Program-made: the position numbers and the translations under genes
The notes under the pieces: model-generated
The model's database searches: none
What the model saw: the letters and a program-made list of their open reading frames with translations, nothing else
Told to the model about the DNA's origin: nothing
Assembly (NCBI GenBank): GCA_039698035.1
Contig: JBDKSW010000009.1
Coordinates: forward strand, 186,001-250,000
DNA length: 64,000 bases
Direction: 5' to 3'
From: JAJFUI01 sp039698035
GTDB lineage: Bacteria; Planctomycetota; Planctomycetia; Pirellulales; Thermoguttaceae
Shown here: positions 44,664 through 52,674 of the stretch, in pieces
Layout: the number at the start of each line of letters is the position of its first letter
How positions within the stretch are numbered: position 1 is the first letter of the stretch

Positions 44664-46029
44664 CCTCCACAGCTCCCGCCATATAGTAGTATCCGAGACC
44701 GAATCCGGTCTTCTTGATCTCCTCCGCAAGCTGCTCAGCATTTGAGCAACGTCGCGCGCGAGTGCGCCCGTCGTCAAATGATACGACGATCAACTCTTCT
44801 GGCTTGCTGTTGTTCAGGATAGTCTCACTGTGGGTTGTCATCACCGTAAATGAATACTGCCTTTTCTTGAGAAGGATCTCCCTCATAATGTCGAGGATCT
44901 GGGCTTGCATCAGAGGGTGTAGATAGTTTTCTGGTTCCTCGATCGAAAAGATTGAGGAAGCGGTGATCACGGCAGTTGTAAGCGCAATCCACTTGATCGT
45001 GCCATCCGACATGGCAGCGAGCGGCAACAGTGCGTGATAATCGCCGCTCGTCACCTTCAGCGTAACCTTGAGCTGGTTGTTGAAGGCATCGTTCACGACG
45101 TCGATATCGGATATCGAACCGTTGGCCAGGCTCAGGTACCTGAGAAGATCTCTAAGCGTAACAGACTCGTCCATTGGCCTACGCCCGAAGTAGAACCCGT
45201 ATGGAAAATACCTGGGGTAGATTGGTTTCTTTCGCTTGACGGCGTACAGCGTCGCAGAGAGACCACCACCGTCTCTTTCGATGCCAGGTGCCTTGGCGCT
45301 GTCCTCGGCCGCCCTAGCGCGGGAGGGCACGATGTTATATGTCTCGCCCCTGATCATGTCCTCCACGATTGCCATAACCTCTACGGAATGCATAAGCCGT
45401 GGAAGGCTGAGCAGTAATGTCTCGCTCGAAGAACTCGCGCCCTGAAGCATCCGTTTGAACCATGTCGATGGTGACGGTTTCTTCTTACCCTTCGCGGCAC
45501 GAGGAGCTGGCATGAACCGGAAGAGCTGCGATGCAACACGTGGTCGCGAGATTTCCACTTTGAATTTGTCTCTCGCGTCAGAACTGGCCGTCTGTTGAAC
45601 AGAAACATCCCAAGGCTCAGTGTGATTGTCGATGTCTGCTGCCCCGACAAAATCCTTCACAAAACTGAAGGAGAGGGACTGCGAGCTAAAGGTAACCGTT
45701 TCAATCTCCTTCGGAAACAGAAGCTCGAAGGCATATCGGTAATACAGAAATCGCTTCGTTCCAAGGGATCTGCACCCGTAGATGATCGCTGACAGTGTCG
45801 GCTCAAACTCAGCATCGCCTATTCGCCTAAATACGGAGCCGGCACCACCAACCCGACTGACAGCCTCTGAAACGTCACCACGAACAAGATGTGATAGGAA
45901 GTCAAAGAACAGAACGATATTCGTCTTGCCGCTGCCGTTTGGGCCTACCAAGATATTGAGTCCCGGGTGCAGCGAAACGTCAAAGTCCTCAAGTGACTTG
46001 AATCCGTTGACGTGTATTCGAGTAATCAT
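44656..46029 (-). CDS. AAA15-type (OLD-like) ATPase of a probable defence pair
   Basis: A 457-aa SMC-like ATPase. The start ITRIHVNGFKSLEDF is typical of AAA15/RecF-like proteins. Walker A is GPNGSGKT at 29-36. The signature region carries LPLAAMSDGTIKW; Walker B is SIEEPENYLHP near 362-372; and VMTTHSE holds the His switch near 400. GC content is visibly lower than in flanking genes, pointing to transfer. Partner: the overlapping TOPRIM-like gene. Such ATPases act as sensors or regulators of an effector nuclease in systems like OLD/Gabija-type or PARIS; which type this is cannot be fixed by eye. Confidence 0.8.
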   Translation of the reverse strand: MITRIHVNGFKSLEDFDVSLHPGLNILVGPNGSGKTNIVLFFDFLSHLVRGDVSEAVSRVGGAGSVFRRIGDAEFEPTLSAIIYGCRSLGTKRFLYYRYAFELLFPKEIETVTFSSQSLSFSFVKDFVGAADIDNHTEPWDVSVQQTASSDARDKFKVEISRPRVASQLFRFMPAPRAAKGKKKPSPSTWFKRMLQGASSSSETLLLSLPRLMHSVEVMAIVEDMIRGETYNIVPSRARAAEDSAKAPGIERDGGGLSATLYAVKRKKPIYPRYFPYGFYFGRRPMDESVTLRDLLRYLSLANGSISDIDVVNDAFNNQLKVTLKVTSGDYHALLPLAAMSDGTIKWIALTTAVITASSIFSIEEPENYLHPLMQAQILDIMREILLKKRQYSFTVMTTHSETILNNSKPEELIVVSFDDGRTRARRCSNAEQLAEEIKKTGFGLGYYYMAGAVEDG

Positions 46030-46326
46030 GCTGATGGCCTTGCTCCGCTTGTGCGGGAATCGCTATTGAAACGACTGAGTTGCTCCGGCTGCGCTGGAAC
46101 AGCTTTTTGAATGGCGGTGTACTGGCCACATGTTTGATTTAGGGATGCGCTCCTCGGACCTTTGAACCTCCGCACGAGAAGTTGGCTGGCCACCTTGGAG
46201 GGTCGAGTCCTTACTCCGTCGCCTGCGATGTCATTTTACCCTCTTGGCAGCTGGCGCGAATCCACCCATCACTGCGGTTTGCGTTCGAGGCTCGAAGCCA
46301 ACCGGCCTGTTAACGGAGAGGGGGTT

Positions 46327-46346
46327 GTTAATCTGAGATTTGGAGA
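46327..46346 (+). repeat. Right imperfect direct repeat flanking the ATPase/TOPRIM-like pair
   Basis: GTTAATCTGAGATTTGGAGA, 18/20 identical to 43911-43930. Together the two copies bracket about 2.4 kb. Confidence 0.55.
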
Positions 46347-46506
46347 TTTCTGGCGAGAGTTTTTGGGGTTCCGTCGCAACCTTCAAGGTTGCCGTCGGAC
46401 TCTATGGGGTCTCTCTCGAAACAGAGATTCTTTCGCCGGCTTCCAAATCGCTGCAACCCAATCTGCGGAGCATACGTGCCAGCGACGTAAGTCGTTGCCG
46501 CAAAAG

Positions 46507-46541
46507 GCCCTCACCCTAGCCCTCTCCCGGCGGGAGAGGGG
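46507..46541. repeat. Dispersed G/C-rich palindromic repeat
   Basis: Contains CCCTCTCCCGGCGGGAGAGGG, an inverted repeat of about 10 bp per arm, preceded by GCCCTCACCCTAG. Same family as 43741-43784. Confidence 0.65.
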
Positions 46542-46545
46542 ACCG

Positions 46546-46588
46546 GAAAAGCAAAACGCCCGGCGGCCGAGGGATCGACACCGGGCGT
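46546..46588 (-). terminator. Intrinsic terminator of tRNA-Asn
   Basis: Read on the minus strand, ACGCCCGG (46588-46581) pairs with CCGGGCGT (46563-46556), a perfect 8-bp stem with a 17-base loop. It is followed by TTTGCTTTTCC, a T-rich run. It lies 40 bases downstream of the tRNA 3' end. Confidence 0.75.
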
Positions 46589-46627
46589 TCCGTGGATTGG
46601 CGGCAAAGTGCGCTATTTTATCGGAAG

Positions 46628-46700
46628 CTCCCCGACAAGGACTCGAACCTTGGACAAAGCGGTTAACAGCCGCTTGCTCTACCAACTGAGCTATCGGGGA
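46628..46700 (-). tRNA. tRNA-Asn (anticodon GTT)
   Basis: A 73-nt cloverleaf. The acceptor TCCCCGA pairs with TCGGGGA; the D arm is GCTC/GAGC with loop AGTTGGTA; the anticodon arm is AGCGG/CCGCT with loop CTGTTAA giving anticodon GTT; the T arm is CAAGG/CCTTG with loop TTCGAGT; the discriminator base is G. CCA is not encoded. A promoter (46713-46741) and terminator (46546-46588) frame it. tRNA genes are common integration targets, and an accessory island lies directly downstream of it. Confidence 0.97.
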
Positions 46701-46712
46701 AAGGTTGTCTTT

Positions 46713-46741
46713 ATACTAATCGGTTTGCCGCGGGTTGACAA
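46713..46741 (-). promoter_or_regulatory. Sigma-70 type promoter of tRNA-Asn
   Basis: On the minus strand: -35 TTGTCA (46741-46736, 5/6 to consensus), a 17-base spacer, then -10 TAGTAT (46718-46713, 4/6). The -10 ends 12 bases before the mature tRNA 5' end. Confidence 0.6.
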
Positions 46742-46839
46742 GGTGAGGCAAAAACGGACTGTTGGATCATCGCCAGCGGCCTATTTAGGGGGGGCTCGAT
46801 GCCGCCTGTCTCCGCGGGTCGTTGGCCGCAAGATCGTCG

Positions 46840-47607
46840 TCAGTTGCTGGGCGTTGCCATCGACGCGGCCCGCTTTGCCCCGGTGATCTCGTCAATGACC
46901 CAGCGGTCGACGTCCGAGAGCATCTGACGGAGCAAATGGGGACCGGACGGGTACTGCCGCAAGGTTACCGAGAGGCCGGCCGCGTGCATCAGACGCAGGT
47001 CGGAGCAGACCTGATCGGCCGGATAGCGTCGGCCGCAGCGATCGGCGGCCAGAAAAACGCCAAGGCGTCGGGCCGCGACAAGGTCCCCGAAGGGCCGGCG
47101 GCCGCTCGGGAATGCCCCGCGCAGCGAAATCACGCCGGCGAAGCGGCGCGGATGGCTCAGGGCGATCCGCATGGCCATGGTTCCGCCACGATCCGCGCCC
47201 ATCAAGAAGACACGCTTCGGGGCGACGTGGAACTGCCGGCGGGCGATCTCCACCGACTCGAAGACACGCTGTTCGGCCGCCTGGATGTAGTCATCCGTCT
47301 GGCGCCACCCGTGGCGTGGATGCTTGGCCGGTTCGGCCGACGGCAGCGGCAATCCACGCGGCGCCACGGCCACATAGTTCCGCAAGCTCAGAAGCGACAT
47401 CAACTGCGGCAACTGACGCTCGTCGCTGCCGCAACCGTGCAACCAGACGATCAGCGGATAGGCATACCCAGGTTCGTAGTGGATCGGGGCGAACAGCGCG
47501 TGTTCAAACTGGCCTGGGGCGGAATGTGCGTCATCGATGCCAAAGGTTTCTTCGAGGCCGGGCGGTACAAAACAATACGGCTCGACGAGGTGTCGTGTCC
47601 GTGGCAT
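46840..47607 (-). CDS. Alpha/beta-hydrolase (carboxylesterase/PHB-depolymerase-like) with altered nucleophile site
   Basis: A 255-aa protein. The oxyanion part LIVWLHGCGSDERQL and the region following resemble bacterial carboxylesterases/dienelactone hydrolases. The nucleophile elbow, normally GxSxGG, reads GADRGGTM, so Asp stands where Ser (or Cys) is expected. A His remains in YPSGPHLL. Asp nucleophiles exist in haloalkane dehalogenases of this fold, but the rest of the elbow is esterase-like. The protein may be catalytically changed or inactive. No signal peptide is evident. A single gene. Confidence 0.7.
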   Translation of the reverse strand: MPRTRHLVEPYCFVPPGLEETFGIDDAHSAPGQFEHALFAPIHYEPGYAYPLIVWLHGCGSDERQLPQLMSLLSLRNYVAVAPRGLPLPSAEPAKHPRHGWRQTDDYIQAAEQRVFESVEIARRQFHVAPKRVFLMGADRGGTMAMRIALSHPRRFAGVISLRGAFPSGRRPFGDLVAARRLGVFLAADRCGRRYPADQVCSDLRLMHAAGLSVTLRQYPSGPHLLRQMLSDVDRWVIDEITGAKRAASMATPSN

Positions 47608-48089
47608 GAGCGTAGAGCTTTCGGGTGACTAGATGATAATTTCCGCGAATCAATCGACGGCGCAGCACGCCAAACATGAAAGACTTTACCGTTCCTGGCG
47701 GGCGTCTGTCAATCGCAGAAGACCTTAGGGGGGATTCGTCGCCTTGCTCGGCCTTTTCGAGGGCGGAAAAGTCCGAATGGGAGGTCCCCGTTTCATTCTG
47801 GTGAAGATGGGAGGCGCGAACGGAGACCCCGCGGACAGTCGTCATGGCGATGCCAATGGGGCGGCGCACGGAGACCGGAGTCCGCCTGAGGGAAGCGAAC
47901 GATTTCGCCGGCAAGCGTGCGCTCGTGTCGTGGGCAGAGGCGGCGGGACGCGGTCGGCGCCAACGATGCCGTGGCCGCAACGACGAATGACCGGCGCAAC
48001 GCAACCGCGCACGGCCGTCGCGCGTTGTCGGACAATGGCCCAAAAAGAAATCTTGAAGCGCGCCTCGGCGTCTTGTAAGGTAGCTCTCG
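47608..48089. other. Intergenic region before the phage-derived module
   Basis: About 480 bases with no supported gene. Open frames on both strands are Arg-rich and without a start site. No terminase or portal fragment could be recognised. This gap marks the left edge of the phage-derived module. Confidence 0.45.
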
Positions 48090-48272
48090 ATGACAACGCA
48101 CAGCACAACGTCCGGCAATGCGAGGAAGGTTGCCCAACTGCAGGCGATCATGGCAGAGGTTTTGACCGAAGCGCTGCGACGCGGCTTCTTCGGCACGGCC
48201 GCCATTGAACTGAGTGTGCAGGATGGAACGATTCAGAATATCCGCCGCAAGGTGGAACGCGTGGAGAAGTAG
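48090..48272 (+). CDS. Small DUF2292/YezD-like protein
   Basis: A 60-aa protein. The C-terminal half, ALRRGFFGTAAIELSVQDGTIQNIRR, matches the pattern of the short DUF2292 (YezD) domain, where a beta-hairpin reads G(S/T)(V/I)xxxVxDGxIxxIxR. Function unknown in the family. Located just before a strong terminator (48393) and the phage-type protease gene. Similar small genes occur in prophages and chromosomes alike. Confidence 0.6.
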   Translation: MTTHSTTSGNARKVAQLQAIMAEVLTEALRRGFFGTAAIELSVQDGTIQNIRRKVERVEK

Positions 48273-48392
48273 GCGAGCGTCGGGCATTTCGCATCGAGCG
48301 ACTCGCGTTTGAGCAGCTCGATCTTTCGCCGCTCGGCGATCAAACTAGCAGGTATCGAGCGAGGCCGGTCGTTGCGGACCGGTGTTCGCCAG

Positions 48393-48437
48393 AGCCCGCG
48401 GTTGAACCAGCATTTGGTTCGGCCGCGGGCTTTTTTT
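48393..48437 (+). terminator. Strong intrinsic terminator
   Basis: A 9-bp perfect stem, AGCCCGCGG (48393-48401) with CCGCGGGCT (48423-48431), includes an inner GAACC/GGTTC stem and is followed by seven T. It separates the small gene at 48090 from the structural module starting at 48492, so the module needs its own promoter or read-through. Confidence 0.88.
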
Positions 48438-48491
48438 GTCGGCGGTTGGTTCGATCGGCCGCTCAACGTGTCCATGGGAAAGGAAACGGCA

Positions 48492-49526
48492 ATGACCGAC
48501 GTCTTGCAAGAGTTCTGCGATTCGCGCGGCGTCAAGATGCGAGTCGATCGTGAAGCGGGCGTGATCCGTGGCGTGAAGGTGCTCGGGCTCGAGTCGCGCA
48601 ACGGGCGCAGCTACCTGCCCGAGGCGTTGGCCAAGGCGGCGCCGCTCTACGAGGAGGCCAAGGTGAACGTGAACCATCCTCGCGGCAACCCGGGCGGCCC
48701 GCGCGACTATCAGGACCGGATAGGCACGGTGCGGAGCGTGACGTTGCGGCCTGGCGAGGGGCTGTTCGCCGATTTCCATTTCAATCCGAAGCACGCCCTG
48801 GCGGAACAGCTGATCTGGGACGCCGAGCGGTCGCCGGAGAATGTCGGATTTTCGCACAACGTCGAGGCCCGGTGCGTTCGCCGCGGCGACCGGTTGGTGG
48901 TCGAGGCGATCACACGCGTCCAGAGCGTTGACTTGGTGGCCGATCCGGCGACAACGCGCGGACTGTTCGAGGACGCGGCTCCAGAAGACGGCCAAGCGGC
49001 AACGGTGTCTTCGACGGCGGAAGTTGGCGAGACCTCCACGGAGGACAACTGGCAACAGGGCCCTTTCCCGGCGGAAGATGGGACGACACGCGAGCCCACT
49101 TCTTCGCAATCAGCGGCCGCCACAGAGACACCCGACGGCGATTCGCCTCTTCAAGGAGACGCCGTTGCTATCGAGTTGGCCCAACTTCGGCATGAGGTCG
49201 AGCGGTTGCGGGCCCAAGAGGCCATGCAGCGCAAGCAAGTCGCGGCATTCCAGCTTCTGCGCGAACATGGCTTGCCTGACGCCGACGCGGCCGACCCGTG
49301 GTCGAGAGCCGTGAGCAGCCGCCAGTTCCTGGAGACGCTGTTGGCCGCGAGCGACGAATCGGCCATGCGTGCGCTGGTCGAAGACCGGGCACGGCTCGTG
49401 CGGACGCTGTCCGAGAGTCGGCCGGCCGTCAGGCAAGCGGAGCGTCGTCCATGCTCGCGGGACCAACACGTGGTCTATGCGCCCGAGCCGCTCGGCGCGA
49501 AGCGTTTTATCGAAGCGATCACCTGA
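48492..49526 (+). CDS. Phage prohead maturation protease with scaffold-like C-terminus
   Basis: A 344-aa protein starting after GGAAAGGAAACGGCA. Residues ~25-165 resemble phage prohead proteases: VLGLESRNGRSYLPEAL, VNVNHPRGNPGG (His), a beta region ending in NVGFSHNVEA (likely catalytic Ser), and VQSVDLVADPATT. Residues ~170-220 are low-complexity. Residues ~222-260 form a Glu/Arg/Gln-rich coiled coil, as in scaffolding proteins. In tailed phages this protein guides capsid assembly and is cleaved during maturation. The decoration and capsid genes follow directly, the usual order. Confidence 0.72.
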   Translation: MTDVLQEFCDSRGVKMRVDREAGVIRGVKVLGLESRNGRSYLPEALAKAAPLYEEAKVNVNHPRGNPGGPRDYQDRIGTVRSVTLRPGEGLFADFHFNPKHALAEQLIWDAERSPENVGFSHNVEARCVRRGDRLVVEAITRVQSVDLVADPATTRGLFEDAAPEDGQAATVSSTAEVGETSTEDNWQQGPFPAEDGTTREPTSSQSAAATETPDGDSPLQGDAVAIELAQLRHEVERLRAQEAMQRKQVAAFQLLREHGLPDADAADPWSRAVSSRQFLETLLAASDESAMRALVEDRARLVRTLSESRPAVRQAERRPCSRDQHVVYAPEPLGAKRFIEAIT

Positions 49527-49577
49527 GCGGCGAGGACTGTGTGAATCGGAGTCAACCCTAGCCTTGGAGTATTTGAA

Positions 49578-50063
49578 ATGAGCGACAGAATGCGTTGGCG
49601 GTACGGAGATACGAATCCCGTGGTGGCGGCCGTGGACACCAACACGCTGATCGAGATCGGCGATCTTGTGTGGCAGGATGTCGATGACGCGAAGCCGGCG
49701 TCCATGCTAACGGACCAGGGCACCAAGGAGGCGAACCAGCAGGCGATGGCTCGGGCGTTCTTGGGCGTCGCCATGCAGCGAAGCCGCGGCGGCGAGACGA
49801 CGCCAATTCGCGTTGCGACCACCGGCGTCTTCGAATTCGAGTGCGCGAGCGCGACGTTCGAGCTGGGCGACCTGGTCGGCGTCGACGCCAACACGGCGGG
49901 CACCGTGCTGCTCGACCAGCAGACCGCGAAAGTGGCAACCAGCAGCGTGGCCATCGGCCGTGTCGCAAAGCGGCAGGCCGCGGCGGGCGCCAGCGTGCTG
50001 GTCGATGTCCGCTCGACCATCATGACCGGCGGCGTCGAGGGCAGCAGCCGCAGCACAACGTAG
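49578..50063 (+). CDS. Phage capsid decoration protein (DUF2190-like)
   Basis: A 161-aa protein. The beta-rich part ASATFELGDLVGVDANTAG, then IGRVAKRQAAAGASVLVDV, follows the pattern of phage head decoration/stabilisation proteins placed between protease and capsid genes. It begins 51 bases after the protease stop. Assigned by pattern and position, not by strong motif. Confidence 0.6.
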   Translation: MSDRMRWRYGDTNPVVAAVDTNTLIEIGDLVWQDVDDAKPASMLTDQGTKEANQQAMARAFLGVAMQRSRGGETTPIRVATTGVFEFECASATFELGDLVGVDANTAGTVLLDQQTAKVATSSVAIGRVAKRQAAAGASVLVDVRSTIMTGGVEGSSRSTT

Positions 50064-50184
50064 GAATCGAGGTCTCGCGTCCTGCGTCTCGGTGGCTGGG
50101 GCTTTTGGCCTGCCGCCGCCATTTGAGGAACCAACCCGAAAACCGATCACCAGAACTACATTCGTCCCCAAGGAGATTTCTATC

Positions 50185-51366
50185 GTGCGAGCGATCAAAT
50201 ACCGCGAACTGAAACGCATGTACGAAACGAGCGGTCCCGAGCAGACCGTCAAGCACTTGCAGGAGGCGCTGCAATCGGGCGACCTGAAGCCTCGCGATTT
50301 CAGCATCCGCGAGTTGGCCGAGGCGACGCTTAGCCCCGAGCGCGTTCGCCAGATGGATCCACGCCAAGGCGGCGTCTGCCTGTTGGAGGCCGGCGACGGC
50401 GTCGATGTCACCGCGTTTTCCAACATTACCGGGCAGATCATCCAGTCGACCGTCCTCGAAGGGTACAACCAAGAGGCGTTCGTGCTCTCGAAGCTGATCG
50501 ACTCGGTTCCAACGCGGCTCGACGGCGAGCGGATCCCCGGCATCGGACGCTTGAGCGACGAGGTGGCCGAGGTGCGGCCCGGAATGCCGTACCCGAGCTT
50601 GGGGTTCGGCGAGGACTACATCGACACGCCGCAGACGACCAAGCGGGGCTTCATTGTCCCGGTGACCAAGGAGGCGATCTTTTTCGATCGCACCGCGCTG
50701 GTTCTGCAGCGCGCCGCCGAGGTGGGCGAAGTCCTGGGGCTCAACAAGGAAAAGCGATTGCTGGACCTGCTGTTGGGCATCACCAACAACTACCAGTGGA
50801 ACGGCAGCGCTTACAACACCTACAGCGCTACGGGCACGGGCGCCGCGCCGGACGGCGAATGGGTCAATCAACTGACCGAGGAACTGGCCGATTGGACGGA
50901 CGTCGACGCCGCCGAGCAGCTCTTCGCTGACATTCTGGATCCGAATACGAACGAGCCCGTGTTGGTGCAGGCGACCACGGTTCTGGTCATGCCGGCCTAT
51001 CGCCACGTCGCACACCGCATCTTCAACGCGGCCGAAATCCAATATGCCGCGGGCGGCAAGACCACGGTGGCCGCTAATCCGCTGGGCAACTACACGGTGG
51101 TCGAGAGCCGGCTGGCCTACCGCCGGTTGGTCGCTGCCGGCAGCACGGCTGACCAGGCGAAGCGGCATTGGTTCATCGGCGACTTCCGTCGCGCGTTCGC
51201 CTACATGGAGAACTGGCCCATCACGGTGACCCAGTCGGCCGCCAACAGCGAGGCCGACTTCAACCAGGACATCGTCGTCCGGTTCAAGGCCAGCGAGCGA
51301 GGAGCGGCCGCCGTCATCAATCCACGCTACGTCGTCAAGAGCACTGGCGTCGGCAGCGCGACGTAA
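50185..51366 (+). CDS. Phage major capsid protein
   Basis: A 393-aa protein. A GTG start at 50185 is chosen because AAGGAG lies 9 bases upstream and the conserved helical N-terminus (VRAIKYRELKRMYETSG) starts there. The body has the plan of an HK97-fold capsid protein: an N-terminal arm, a mixed alpha/beta P-domain (ILDPNTNEPVLVQATTVLVMP, AHRIFNAAEI), and a C-terminal strand region (NWPITVTQSAANSEADFNQD, then FKASERGAAAVINPRY). That order, after protease and decoration genes, makes this the main head protein. Confidence 0.78.
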   Translation: MRAIKYRELKRMYETSGPEQTVKHLQEALQSGDLKPRDFSIRELAEATLSPERVRQMDPRQGGVCLLEAGDGVDVTAFSNITGQIIQSTVLEGYNQEAFVLSKLIDSVPTRLDGERIPGIGRLSDEVAEVRPGMPYPSLGFGEDYIDTPQTTKRGFIVPVTKEAIFFDRTALVLQRAAEVGEVLGLNKEKRLLDLLLGITNNYQWNGSAYNTYSATGTGAAPDGEWVNQLTEELADWTDVDAAEQLFADILDPNTNEPVLVQATTVLVMPAYRHVAHRIFNAAEIQYAAGGKTTVAANPLGNYTVVESRLAYRRLVAAGSTADQAKRHWFIGDFRRAFAYMENWPITVTQSAANSEADFNQDIVVRFKASERGAAAVINPRYVVKSTGVGSAT

Positions 51367-51530
51367 ACCGCCGCGCATGGAGCGAACATGCGAGCGGGGA
51401 GGTCCGGCGAGACAACCAAGGAGACGGCAACCTTCGGTGGCGTGTCTTCGACGGCTGCTTTCCGGCCTCCCCGGCTCCTTGCTTCTGTGGTTTTTGGATC
51501 GAAACTCGAAGTCGAGGAATGGAAACAGCC

Positions 51531-52019
51531 ATGTCCGTGTTTACCGAAGAACTTCAAAAGCCGCTGTACGCCGCGATGAACGACGCCGAGGCAGCGGCCG
51601 AACTGAATGCCGACAACAGGGCGGAGGCCTTTTCGCGCTTCGGCAGCTATCGCACCTTGGCCACCCTCCTGACGGAAACGGAGTACAACGCGCTGGTGTC
51701 GGTGCTCGATGCCGCGGCCGGTCAGTCCCGGTTCGTGGCCGACATGGTGCATATGTTGACGCTGCCCGGCGACGAGCATGGCAGCGGCGGGGGCATCGAC
51801 CTTGGCGACGATGCGGTCCGCACGCGGATTGACGCCCTGCGGCCGGCCATTGCGACGGCCCTCGGGGGTGAAGACGCCGAAACGGCGGCAACCGCGCTTT
51901 GCGCCAAGCTGAAGGCCTACGCCGAGCGTGCGACCAGCACGGCAAAGCTGTTGGGCGCTGCGTGGATCATCACCGAAACCGACGTCCAAAACTGGCGCAA
52001 GGAGATTGCCAATGGCTAG
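51531..52019 (+). CDS. Phage-module protein, unknown (helical)
   Basis: A 162-aa helical protein starting after a GGAAACAGCC site; an ATG at 51519 would add four residues. Segments such as ALVSVLDAAAGQSRFVADMVHML and LCAKLKAYAERATSTAKLL suggest a helical bundle. In phage order this slot can hold a head-completion or adaptor protein, but I do not recognise it. Its stop overlaps the next start by eight bases (52012-52019). Confidence 0.6.
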   Translation: MSVFTEELQKPLYAAMNDAEAAAELNADNRAEAFSRFGSYRTLATLLTETEYNALVSVLDAAAGQSRFVADMVHMLTLPGDEHGSGGGIDLGDDAVRTRIDALRPAIATALGGEDAETAATALCAKLKAYAERATSTAKLLGAAWIITETDVQNWRKEIANG

Positions 52020-52674
52020 CACGGGACCTTCCTGGACCGACAACGTCGCCGTCCAGTCGCCCTACGGGTTGCTCAAGGGCGGCTGCCTGCGAACCACCTT
52101 TGACCTCCGCTCGGCCTTTGGCGCAATGCTCAAGATCGGCGTTGGTCGCTATGCCACCGCAACGCTCAACGTGGGGTTGGACGTGATCGTTCGCCGCGTG
52201 TTGAACAACGACGGCACGACGCACCTCTATGGCGCGCCGGTCGCGCAGTTCCAGTCGGACACGGCTTACGGAAGTCAGTTGATCAACAACGCGAGCAACT
52301 ACGCCGCCGGCGCGTCGAGCATCGCGTTCGACAACCAAGCCGGGACTGCCTTTGCTCACGGCGACAATCTTTGTTTCTGGGGCCAAACGAGCATCCCGAG
52401 CGTTAGCGGCACCATGAGCTTCGGCGCGGGCGTCAACCTGGAAATCCTGCGGTGCTCGTCGGGCACGTCGACGCCATTCGTTCCGGACTCGCCGACCAAG
52501 TACGCCCACAATGACAATGAACACTTCACGCTGGCCAATTCTTGGGAGCTTTGGGTTCCTGGCGGAAGCGTCTATGCGTTGGTCTTCGATGCCGGCGGAG
52601 TGACGACCGCCAGCGCCGTGTTTGCCGTGATGGCCGATCTCCAGCGGTTCGACAAGCTTGTGAAGGTGAGCTGA
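52012..52674 (+). CDS. Phage-module protein, unknown (beta-rich)
   Basis: A 220-aa beta-rich protein. The ATG lies within the end of the previous gene, and the next start overlaps its stop (TGATG). Gly/Ser/Asn-rich strands (YGSQLINNASNYAAGASSI) are typical of virion surface or fibre components. The function is not known. Confidence 0.6.
   Translation: MASTGPSWTDNVAVQSPYGLLKGGCLRTTFDLRSAFGAMLKIGVGRYATATLNVGLDVIVRRVLNNDGTTHLYGAPVAQFQSDTAYGSQLINNASNYAAGASSIAFDNQAGTAFAHGDNLCFWGQTSIPSVSGTMSFGAGVNLEILRCSSGTSTPFVPDSPTKYAHNDNEHFTLANSWELWVPGGSVYALVFDAGGVTTASAVFAVMADLQRFDKLVKVS

Noticed and set aside
44043..46029. A firm call of PARIS (AriA/AriB) or Gabija
   Set aside because: The ATPase type fits several systems and the partner does not show clear DUF4435 or UvrD-like features. 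Left as a candidate defence pair.
46162..46689. Plus-strand frame of 175 codons running into the tRNA region
   Set aside because: It reads through the dispersed repeat, the terminator and the tRNA gene in antisense.
47531..48205. A 224-codon minus-strand frame before the phage module
   Set aside because: Overlaps the hydrolase start and the small gene at 48090, lacks a binding site and recognisable residues.
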